Positions 24,840 through 31,680 of a stretch of DNA of 64,000 nucleotides are shown piece by piece. Position 1 is the first letter of the stretch. Every line of letters starts with the position of its first letter. This DNA is from Terrabacter sp. Root181. Lineage in GTDB: Bacteria > Actinomycetota > Actinomycetes > Actinomycetales > Dermatophilaceae. Location of the stretch: positions 1 to 64,000 of the forward strand of contig NZ_LMHU01000011.1 in assembly GCF_001428505.1 (NCBI RefSeq), read 5' to 3'. Both the position numbers and the translations under genes were made by a program. Under the pieces are notes generated by a model, which was not told where the DNA came from, did no database searches, and was given only the letters and a program-made list of their open reading frames with translations.

Positions 24840-25627
24840 GACGTGCTCACCGCCAGAGACGAGTAGGTGACCGCGGTGACGAAGCCCCACGAGCCTCGCG
24901 TGGGAGGTCCCTCGATGTTGAGCGTCAGGGCTACGGACGACGTCGAGGTCACGGCCTTCCCCTGCTTCCGGTAGTGGAGGGTGACAGATGCGGCGACCTC
25001 ACGACCGGTGATGCCCGGGTCGCTGATCCTCCCGCTCGAGACGGCGGTGCTCCACGCCATCGGTTCAGTCACTCGTTCGATGCGGACGGTGGTGTACGCG
25101 TCCTGCAGGCCAAGGGCGGTCCACGCGTTCCGCACCGGTACAGCCGGGGTCTGACCCGCAGCGTCCGTCACCGAGTAGACGGCAAGGTGGTCGCGCAGCT
25201 CTTTGGGCACCAGTCCCACGACGAGGGGCTCGGAGGTCTGGGCGGCCTCCGACTGCACCCAGGCGAGGTGCTCGGCTCTCGACATCCGGTAGTCCTGCGT
25301 CAGGAGCCGGCGGACGAACTCCGCGGCATACAGGTCAGGCTGTTGGGAGAAGTCGCCGGTGATGCGTCGCCCCGGCGGCCCTGGTGCGACTCGTGCCGCC
25401 GCGCGGAGGCGGTCGAGCTCGGTCGCCACCGGGTCCTTGGTCGGCGCTGGCGACTGAGCGGTCGACGACTCCGGCGTCGGTGCGGCATCTGGCGTCGGCG
25501 AGCCCGAGACCTGAGGCGAGCCCCCGACGGGCGCCTCGGAGTGTGACAGCGCGACGACTCCAGCCACGAAGAGCAGGACGACGACGCTCGCAGCAGTCAG
25601 GTACGGGCGGAGAGCTCTCCAGTTCAT
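24836..25627 (-). CDS. VirB8/TcpC-like transfer protein
   Basis: 263 residues. An N-terminal membrane anchor (residues 10-30, TAASVVVLLFVAGVVAL) is followed by a Pro/Ser/Thr-rich linker and an extracytoplasmic domain with paired alpha/beta NTF2-like character (DLYAAEFVRRLLTQDYRM; VTLHYRKQGKAVTSTSSVAL). This fits VirB8/TcpC-type scaffold proteins that bridge channel parts in Gram-positive conjugation. It follows the pilin-like gene after a one-base gap and overlaps the TrbL-like gene. Confidence 0.65.
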   Translation of the reverse strand: MNWRALRPYLTAASVVVLLFVAGVVALSHSEAPVGGSPQVSGSPTPDAAPTPESSTAQSPAPTKDPVATELDRLRAAARVAPGPPGRRITGDFSQQPDLYAAEFVRRLLTQDYRMSRAEHLAWVQSEAAQTSEPLVVGLVPKELRDHLAVYSVTDAAGQTPAVPVRNAWTALGLQDAYTTVRIERVTEPMAWSTAVSSGRISDPGITGREVAASVTLHYRKQGKAVTSTSSVALTLNIEGPPTRGSWGFVTAVTYSSLAVSTS

Positions 25628-25628
25628 G

Positions 25629-25922
25629 TCACTGGACCGCAGAGCCCGCAGCGCTGAAGAAGGTCACGAGTGTGTTCGCCGCGCCGATGAGCATCGCCGC
25701 CCCCGCGGAGACGAGGACGCCGGTCTTGCCGCGGCCGGCCACGTGGGGGTTCGACGAGTGTGAACCGATGGCCCAGGCGATCGCCGAGATGGCGATGCCG
25801 GCCACGGACGCGATCAGACCGAAGGTGAGCAGCGCGCCGACGATCTTCTCGATGGCGGCGATGCCGGGCAGGCCGTTCTGGTTGGGCGGGACGTCGACGG
25901 AGGGGATCATCCAAGTCTTCAT
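25629..25922 (-). CDS. small membrane protein, DUF6112/VirB2-like
   Basis: 97 residues from ATG 25922 (AAAGG ribosome binding site upstream). Two hydrophobic helices: IVGALLTFGLIASVAGIAIS (about 28-50) and a second near 72-92 (VLVSAGAAMLIGAANTLVTF), with the short motif NPHVAGRGKTG between them. This is the two-helix, small-protein layout of VirB2-type pilin subunits and of the DUF6112 family of actinobacterial transfer clusters. Position just before the VirB8-like gene supports this. Whether it polymerises is unknown. Confidence 0.65.
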   Translation of the reverse strand: MKTWMIPSVDVPPNQNGLPGIAAIEKIVGALLTFGLIASVAGIAISAIAWAIGSHSSNPHVAGRGKTGVLVSAGAAMLIGAANTLVTFFSAAGSAVQ

Positions 25923-26031
25923 CGTGGTGCCTTTCGCAGCTCGCGCGGACCGGTTCCGCACATGGCTGCGATAGAGGACCGGTCGGGGCACTATTCGTCG
26001 AGCCATGGCAGATAGGGCCCAGATCGCTCCG

Positions 26032-27147
26032 TCAGGAGATGTGGCGAAGCCCCGAAACGCCCTGTGACACAAAGGACTTGTAGGAGACAACCCGGACGAC
26101 GTCACCAGTTCGAGGAGCGTTGACGACGAGTCCGCGTCCGATGTACATGCCGACGTGGCCCGGCGAGGCGAGCGTCCCCGCTGATCCCGGGATCATCACG
26201 AGGTCTCCCGGGGCAAGGCTGCTCGAGGTCGTCGCCGTGCCGTCGCGCAGCTGCTGGCTGACGACGCGTCCGATGGGGATCCCCGCTCGGCGCCACGCCT
26301 GTTGGGTCAGGCCCGAGCAGTCGAAGGCACTCGGCCCCTTGCCGCCCCAGACGTACGGCTTCCCGAGCTGGGCGAGGGCAAAGGCCACTGCCGTACGCGC
26401 CTCGGGAGATGTCGTGGGCGGCAGCCCGAACCCTGCTGGGAGCCCGTGCGTGCCGGATCCGCCCGGCGCGAGGGCGTCAGGCGGCGCACCTCCGCAGTCG
26501 AGGTTCGCAGCATCATGTTCGATGAAGGCGAGGACCGCTGATGAGCGTGCGGTCTGCCGCTGGTAGTTGCCTCCGACGACGCTCGAGCCACCGTTCGCAC
26601 CGCTGGGGCGCCCGGTGAAGGCTGACCGCTGGACCATCTGGGCGGCATACCAAGGCGTCATGGACTGCCAGTCCTCGAGGCGGAGGAGCGCGTCGACGAA
26701 GAGGTGAGTCGACTCGGCCGCGTCCATGCGTTTGGCCGCGCTGCCCCACCCCGGACGCTGCTGGAAGAGGCCCAAGGAGTCGTGGTCGAAGCCCACGCCC
26801 TGGCTCGGGAACGCTGAGCCCGTCGGGTCATTCGGGTTGGCGAGGACACGCAGGTCCGACTCGGCCAGAGCAGCCGTGAGAGCGATGAAGGCACCGGCCC
26901 TGCCAGCCCGCTGTTCGGCAGCCGCGACGATCGTGCGGGCGTTCTGCGCCTGGGTCGGCGAGAGTCCTGGCACCGGGCCGCTCGACACGCAGGCGGGAGG
27001 GCGGGACGGGAGCGCACCGCTCTGCGCGGCGGCGATCGTTACGACGCCCAGGCCACCGAGCACTGCGACTCCGCCCGCGGCAACGACGGTGGCTGCACGG
27101 GTGAGCGACATGCTGCGCGAACCGCGGGATCGGGGCACTACCGGCAC
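26032..27147 (-). CDS. NlpC/P60 cell-wall hydrolase with lysozyme-like N-part
   Basis: 371 residues (GTG 27147; ATG 27111, MSLTRAATV, is an equally plausible start). A signal/anchor segment is at AATVVAAGGVAVLGGLGVVT. Residues about 65-220 include a transglycosylase/goose-lysozyme-like pattern with ALAESDLRVLANPNDP and DSLGLFQQRPGWG. The C-terminal about 120 residues are an NlpC/P60 (C40) domain: catalytic Cys in FDCSGLTQQAW and His in PGHVGMYIGRGLVV. It acts outside the membrane to open peptidoglycan for the conjugation channel, the VirB1-like role. It lies upstream of the pilin-like gene and is divergent from the gene at 27206. Confidence 0.85.
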   Translation of the reverse strand: MPVVPRSRGSRSMSLTRAATVVAAGGVAVLGGLGVVTIAAAQSGALPSRPPACVSSGPVPGLSPTQAQNARTIVAAAEQRAGRAGAFIALTAALAESDLRVLANPNDPTGSAFPSQGVGFDHDSLGLFQQRPGWGSAAKRMDAAESTHLFVDALLRLEDWQSMTPWYAAQMVQRSAFTGRPSGANGGSSVVGGNYQRQTARSSAVLAFIEHDAANLDCGGAPPDALAPGGSGTHGLPAGFGLPPTTSPEARTAVAFALAQLGKPYVWGGKGPSAFDCSGLTQQAWRRAGIPIGRVVSQQLRDGTATTSSSLAPGDLVMIPGSAGTLASPGHVGMYIGRGLVVNAPRTGDVVRVVSYKSFVSQGVSGLRHIS

Positions 27148-27205
27148 GCCGTGCGCCGATGGTGCCCCTCGGCGGCAAGTTGTCCTCGCCGAGGAGGTAT
27201 GCCGT

Positions 27206-27685
27206 ATGAACCGACTGAGATCACGGCCACGTCGCGTTCACGTGATGTCGGACGAGTGGGCGGACGCTCGACAGCTTGCGCTCGAGCTGGCTGGGCTGGC
27301 GCCGCCGCTGAATGTCGATGTCATGTCGATGGGCCTCGTCCTGGAGCCCGGCGAACGCGCGCTGCGCCAGGTTCCGGTCGAGGTTCGTCACGCTGACCGG
27401 GCCCGCTGGACGGGGGAATCGCGAGGCATGGGTCTGCTGACCGACCGCCGCGTTCTGCTCAATCTCGATACAGGACAGTCGGTTTCGTTCTGGTGGGGAT
27501 CCTTGGTCGGGTTCCGGCCGTGCGTCGAAGACGGCTATGCGGTATTCGACTACGGCGACGGAGTCGCTCGGCTCATGTCGAGTCGTGCCATGGCATCGAT
27601 CGCCGTGGCCGGCATCGCTGCGCTCTACGGCACCGCCGGACTCGTCGAGCACCCGGCGCTGGCCACGCTGCGAGACGCGACGTGA
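27206..27685 (+). CDS. hypothetical protein of conjugative element
   Basis: 159 residues from ATG 27206 with a GAGGAGG ribosome binding site 9 bases upstream; ATG 27245 is a fallback. Moderately hydrophobic beta-rich core (MGLLTDRRVLLNLDTGQSV, SFWWGSLVGFRPCVEDGYAV, DYGDGVARLMSS), the look of a PH-like or GRAM-type fold. Its 3' end overlaps the 3' end of the convergent gene by 61 bases. Function unknown; its divergent orientation from the NlpC/P60 gene suggests a shared regulatory region at 27148-27205. Confidence 0.55.
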   Translation: MNRLRSRPRRVHVMSDEWADARQLALELAGLAPPLNVDVMSMGLVLEPGERALRQVPVEVRHADRARWTGESRGMGLLTDRRVLLNLDTGQSVSFWWGSLVGFRPCVEDGYAVFDYGDGVARLMSSRAMASIAVAGIAALYGTAGLVEHPALATLRDAT

Positions 27686-28059
27686 CTGCGCAGCGTCTGC
27701 ACCTGACGGCGCGCGTACTGGCGCTGCCCACCCGTGAGGTCTTGCGACACGGCATACAGCCGGAGCAGTCCGGGCCACCCCGAAGGGGAGCCGGCGAGGA
27801 GCCGGTGGACGGCGCGCCGCTGAGCGGCGGTGAAGCCGAGCTGCTCGAGCATCCGCTTGGTGCATGCGCGCGAGTTTCCGCCGGCGCGCTTGGTCGTGAT
27901 CGTGGTCAGTGGGTCTGCTGCGCCACGTCGTCTGGCTTCCTCGATCCTGGAGATGAAGAGGTCGAAGACGGGGGTCAGGTTGATGTCGGCGAGCTCCTCC
28001 GCCGTGAGGTGGAGCTGAGCCGCCGTCCAGTCGTTGAAGTTGGTCTGCATGCTGGTCAC
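27625..28059 (-). CDS. hypothetical protein
   Basis: 144 residues from GTG 28059, coupled to the preceding gene by a GTGA overlap. An internal ATG at 28050 (MQTNFNDW) would give a shorter version. Sequence includes LTAEELADINLTPVFDLFI and TKRAGGNSRACTKRMLEQLG. There is no known domain and no membrane segment. It forms a two-gene minus-strand operon with the gene at 28056-28466 and convergently overlaps the hypothetical gene 27206-27685 by 61 bases. Confidence 0.5.
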   Translation of the reverse strand: MTSMQTNFNDWTAAQLHLTAEELADINLTPVFDLFISRIEEARRRGAADPLTTITTKRAGGNSRACTKRMLEQLGFTAAQRRAVHRLLAGSPSGWPGLLRLYAVSQDLTGGQRQYARRQVQTLRSHVASRSVASAGCSTSPAVP

Positions 28060-28466
28060 GCCACTTCCGACATCTCGAGGTCGGCGAACACGACCGGTTC
28101 ACCCGGGCTCACGTGGGTCATCCCGTGAAGCGCGTCGGCCTGCGCTGCGCGTGCCGAACCGAGCGCGCCGCGGGTGGCGACGCCGCGGAGCATGATGAAG
28201 AGCTCTCGAGGCGCCATCGCTCTCGCGTGAGCCTCGTGGGCAACGAGCCACTCCATGGCCGCAAGGAGCTCGTCGGTGGAGTGCTCCGGCGTCACCGACA
28301 CGGGGGAGGTGGACCCCATCGGCACGATGTGACACGTGCTGCGGGTGCAGACCACGTCTTGAACCGTGAGCCACAGCTCGTCCCTTCCATCAGACTCCCG
28401 GGCCAACGGCCCGCACTGGCGCAGGCTCTCAGCGAGCTGCTCGGCCTTGACATCGCGAGTGGTCAT
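28056..28466 (-). CDS. hypothetical protein
   Basis: 136 residues, with an AAGGAG ribosome binding site before ATG 28466. Recognisable pieces: LWLTVQDVVCTRSTCHIVPM and a helical tail with ARAMAPRELFIMLRGVATR. No domain recognised. It is the first gene of a two-gene minus operon and is divergent from the HTH/NUDIX-like gene at 28823; the two share the DnaA-box-containing spacer. Confidence 0.5.
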   Translation of the reverse strand: MTTRDVKAEQLAESLRQCGPLARESDGRDELWLTVQDVVCTRSTCHIVPMGSTSPVSVTPEHSTDELLAAMEWLVAHEAHARAMAPRELFIMLRGVATRGALGSARAAQADALHGMTHVSPGEPVVFADLEMSEVA

Positions 28467-28822
28467 GCCCTGCTCCTTCGTGAGATCAGCGGGGCCCCGG
28501 CAGCAGCCCGCTCCCTACCATTTGTCCCGCTTGTCGCCATCCGGCGCTGGCTCGGTCTCACCCAGTTGTGGACAAGTCTCAGGACCCGACACGTTGTCCA
28601 CACGGGCGTCGCGGTCGAGTTGCGGTCCGGCGAGATCGGCGAACAATGCGCCGGGCGGCGGACGCGGATCGCCTGGACCATGGACGACGCTGTGCCTGCT
28701 TGTGGTGATGACTTCATGCGATCCAGTCAGCCAGCGCGCGCGGCATCACCCCATGACCCGCAGATGCACTGGCAATGCACTCAGGTGCACAGCCGAGTGC
28801 CGGGGCGCTCCGGGGGTGGCTC
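28467..28822. promoter_or_regulatory. divergent spacer with two DnaA-box-like sites
   Basis: A 356-base gene-free spacer. TGTGGACAA at 28567-28575 and TTGTCCACA at 28594-28602 are exact reverse complements spaced by 18 bases. TTGTCCACA equals the high-GC actinobacterial (Streptomyces) DnaA-box consensus. They could be initiator sites or an operator for the divergent genes. Nothing else was identified. Confidence 0.5.
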
Positions 28823-30346
28823 ATGACGTCCGTCGTGGTGCCGACGTGGCGGCCGGCCGACGCGGTCTGTCTGCAGCAAGCCCTGAGGCTGACGAACGAA
28901 GCCTTCGCTGAGACTCTGGGCTCAGCCGCTCGCACGGTCGCGAAGTGGCATGCGAATCCGGCTATGAAGCTCACGACTGAGATGCAGGCCGCGCTCGACA
29001 CTCTCCTCAGCCGAGCCGCCGAGGATGCGCGAGAACGCTTTGCCCAGCTTCGTTTCGCCGGGGTCGCCGAACCGGCGGCGGTGACTGAGTCCGCGACGGC
29101 GCTGCAGGGCGCAGAGCACCTCCACTCTGCTCTGGAGTTCCTCGACGAGCTGCGAGGGTGCGCTCCGGGCACATCCTTCGAAGCAGTTGCCAAACGGGCG
29201 ATCACGTTGAGTCGCGACGACCCGATCGCTCACGTCGACAGACAGGATGTCGCTGACCGCCTCGTGGATTTCTACAGCACCGAGAGCGGCCTCGCGGGAG
29301 CGATGCACCTTCAGTCCAGCGAGGGCGTCATGACGACAACTCTGGTCACCCCGCACGGGGGCCTCGCCCCTCGGAACATGGGAGTGCCGTCCTCCGGATT
29401 CGCTCGCCGTACAGCGGCTGCGCCGCTATTGGCTACGCCAGCCTTACTTGCGGCCGCCGAGACGCGGCTGGCGCGTTGTCTCTTGGGTGGCACGCGTTTC
29501 TCGGATCAACCGACCTACCGTCTTGTGGACGTCGATCACGAGTCGGGTGGCATACGTACGCAGTTCGCCATGACCACGTTCGCGCGCTACGCGCTCACGT
29601 GGGATCTGCTCGAGGCCGAGGTCCTCACGGCGCTCGCTGCTGGTACGTCGGTGCTTCCGCTCCGAGAGCAGCTGTTGCCCACCGCACGAGCGGTGCTGAC
29701 CCCAAGCGCCCGAGAGTGTGTCGGGGGAGCGCTCGCACTGTCGGCCTTCGCTCGTCCGGCATCGGGCAACCGGCCTGCCGACTACGTCCTGCTCATCCAG
29801 CAGCGCAGCAGCAGGGTCCTCAACGGAGCTGGACGCATCGCCGTGATCCCCAAGTGCTTTCACCAGCCGACCAACGAGGCGACTGCTGAGGTGGACGTGC
29901 GACTCACTCTCCTGCGGGAGACGGAGGAGGAACTGTTCGGGCGGGCGGAGACGGACAACAGCCTCGGGCCGTCATCGGTCGCCGACCTCCTGCACCCGAG
30001 CCGCATGACGCCGGCCATGCGTTGGCTGACGGAGTCCTCGGCTCTCGACGTGCACCTCAACGGCTTCGCGTACAACCTCGTGGCTGGGAGCTTCGAGTTC
30101 CCCGCCCTGCTCGCCGTGCACGATGAGACCTTCTGGCAGCGCTTCGGAGGCGACGTCGAGGCGAACTGGGAGGCCTCTGGACTGCTGCGCTACTCGAGCG
30201 CCGACGCTGACGGGCTCGAGGCCTTGCTGCACGACCCGCAATGGACCGATGAAGGACTCGTCGCCTTTGCCCTAGGTTTGAAGCGGCTCGCCCAGCTCAA
30301 TCCGGAGCGAGTGAAATTGCCGGCCCTCCAGATCGGAGTCTCGTGA
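28823..30346 (+). CDS. HTH regulator with NUDIX-like C-terminal half
   Basis: 507 residues from ATG 28823 (GGGGGTGG upstream). An N-terminal XRE-type helix-turn-helix lies at about residues 12-45 (LQQALRLTNEAFAETLGSAA, RTVAKWH). The middle is helical. Residues about 300-500 contain a possible NUDIX box, EVDVRLTLLRETEEELFG (RExxEExxG core, one residue off standard spacing), embedded in a beta-rich region. NUDIX proteins hydrolyse or sense nucleoside-diphosphate derivatives; in HTH fusions the domain usually senses the ligand. The stop overlaps the cupin start by GTGA. It is probably the element's metabolite-responsive regulator; inference only. Confidence 0.6.
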   Translation: MTSVVVPTWRPADAVCLQQALRLTNEAFAETLGSAARTVAKWHANPAMKLTTEMQAALDTLLSRAAEDARERFAQLRFAGVAEPAAVTESATALQGAEHLHSALEFLDELRGCAPGTSFEAVAKRAITLSRDDPIAHVDRQDVADRLVDFYSTESGLAGAMHLQSSEGVMTTTLVTPHGGLAPRNMGVPSSGFARRTAAAPLLATPALLAAAETRLARCLLGGTRFSDQPTYRLVDVDHESGGIRTQFAMTTFARYALTWDLLEAEVLTALAAGTSVLPLREQLLPTARAVLTPSARECVGGALALSAFARPASGNRPADYVLLIQQRSSRVLNGAGRIAVIPKCFHQPTNEATAEVDVRLTLLRETEEELFGRAETDNSLGPSSVADLLHPSRMTPAMRWLTESSALDVHLNGFAYNLVAGSFEFPALLAVHDETFWQRFGGDVEANWEASGLLRYSSADADGLEALLHDPQWTDEGLVAFALGLKRLAQLNPERVKLPALQIGVS

Positions 30347-30684
30347 GCATCGCCACCGGTAACGCCTTCGACGACGGCCCTGCGCACCGCGGGTGGCTCG
30401 TCGGGAACTTCATCGCGCCACCGGACAGCGTGGCGAACACCACCGATGTTGAGATCAAGTGGGGCACGCATGCCGCGGGGGAGGAGCGCGCCGACTGGAC
30501 CACCGGTGAGACCCGCACCTCGATGATGGTGCTGATCTCCGGGCGCTTTCTCCAGCGTTTGCCTGACCGCGAGGTTGAGCTGAGCAGGCAAGGCGACTAC
30601 GTGATGTGGGGCCCAGGCGTCGTTCACGCTTGGCGCGCCATCGAGGACTCGGTGATGCTGACCGTGCGGTGGCCGTCGGTCTGA
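30343..30684 (+). CDS. small cupin-like protein
   Basis: 113 residues from GTG 30343. The core IKWGTHAAGEERADWTTGE, MMVLISGRFLQRLP and DYVMWGPGVVHAWRAIED follows a cupin beta-barrel pattern with GDYVxWxPGxxHxW as the second metal-binding motif. The first histidine motif is reduced. It lies in an operon after the HTH/NUDIX-like gene, suggesting ligand binding or modification linked to that regulator. Confidence 0.65.
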   Translation: MSIATGNAFDDGPAHRGWLVGNFIAPPDSVANTTDVEIKWGTHAAGEERADWTTGETRTSMMVLISGRFLQRLPDREVELSRQGDYVMWGPGVVHAWRAIEDSVMLTVRWPSV

Positions 30685-30695
30685 GCAACTCGCTA

Positions 30696-30983
30696 TTAGG
30701 CGGTCGCCGACGTGTCCGATGTTGCAATGGCCTGCTCGGCACGTCGCAGGTCGCGCCGTAGCATCGCCTCGTCGGTGCCGAGCAGCACAGCGGCGCGAGT
30801 GGCGCCGGACGTGCGCACGAGACTGCGCTGGGCCTCGAGCAACTTGGCATCCGCCGCCCGCATGCGGTCTCGGGCGATGGCGCAGCCCCCGGCGGCCGTC
30901 TCGACCCTCCGCAGCGCCTCGGTTTCTGCGCGCTGAGCCTCAAGGAGGCGCTGTCGTGCTCCCGCGTCCACTGGGTGTCCCAT
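30696..30983 (-). CDS. small coiled-coil protein
   Basis: 95 residues from ATG 30983 (GGAAGGA ribosome binding site). The protein is Ala/Arg/Glu-rich and helical throughout (LLEAQRAETEALRRVETAA; LLGTDEAMLRRDLRRAEQAI), with two cysteine-free helices likely to form a coiled coil. Its 3' end lies 11 bases from the convergent cupin stop. It may be a partner or accessory factor of the relaxase; unknown. Confidence 0.5.
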   Translation of the reverse strand: MGHPVDAGARQRLLEAQRAETEALRRVETAAGGCAIARDRMRAADAKLLEAQRSLVRTSGATRAAVLLGTDEAMLRRDLRRAEQAIATSDTSATA

Positions 30984-31033
30984 GGGCAATCCTTCCGTTC
31001 GCTTCGATGTAGGTGCATGACGGGACGATTGGG

Positions 31034-31279
31034 TCACCGTCGGTGTGACACGGTCGGGGTCAGCAGCCTCGCCGGCAGCCACTGCTGCACGACAGCGGCG
31101 TCGGCCTCGATGACATAGGTGACGAACGCCCACCACCCGTCGTCGCGACGGGACCACTCAACGATCAGCCCTGGATGGGGTCCCCGCGACGCCTCCGGGC
31201 CAGTGACCCAGCAGTGCCGGCGAGCTGGAGGCGGCACCGGGATGGGGTGCTCATGCCCTCGTCCCGACCCACCAGCCAT
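31034..31279 (-). CDS. short hypothetical protein of conjugative element
   Basis: 81 residues from ATG 31279. Contains RHCWVTGPEASRGPHPGLIV, EWSRRDDGWWAFVTYVI and ADAAVVQQWLPARLL. Aromatic-rich and soluble, with coding-like composition. It resembles short proteins usually found beside actinobacterial transfer genes, but I cannot assign a family. Divergent from the relaxase. Confidence 0.5.
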   Translation of the reverse strand: MAGGSGRGHEHPIPVPPPARRHCWVTGPEASRGPHPGLIVEWSRRDDGWWAFVTYVIEADAAVVQQWLPARLLTPTVSHRR

Positions 31280-31680
31280 CCGCCCAGTATCCCGCATCGT
31301 CGAATGTCTGTTCGAACGTGCGTGGGGATTCCAGGTGGCGACGAAGTTTGAGAAGCCGGCGCCCGCACAGGGGGAGCGAGCGCCGGCTCCACGAGCATAG
31401 GGCCCGTGGCGCCGCCGACTACATACCGTGCGCAAGCACCCTCGCGGTCCGCGATCGCCAACCAGGCACGCTGACGTCCCACGTTGTCGCCACCACCGGC
31501 GCACCTCGCCGTCCTTGATCGCCCCCTAACTCCGCCTCGACCACTCGTCTCCCGATGTCGCCCGACGCCGTCGAAGCCCCAGTCGCAACTCGGCTCGACT
31601 GCGCCCCTTTCCGCTCCACACGTCTGGCACCAAGGTGGTCGCGGCGCCGTCGGGTGCCCCGTGGGCCGGGTTCGCTGCGG
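31280..31680. promoter_or_regulatory. divergent spacer upstream of relaxase, candidate oriT
   Basis: A 400-base gene-free spacer. It contains a perfect 9-bp inverted repeat, AGCCGGCGC (31354-31362) and GCGCCGGCT (31380-31388), separated by 17 bases. Relaxase origins of transfer are often next to the relaxase gene and carry such repeats near the nick site. No nic consensus was recognised. Confidence 0.35.
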
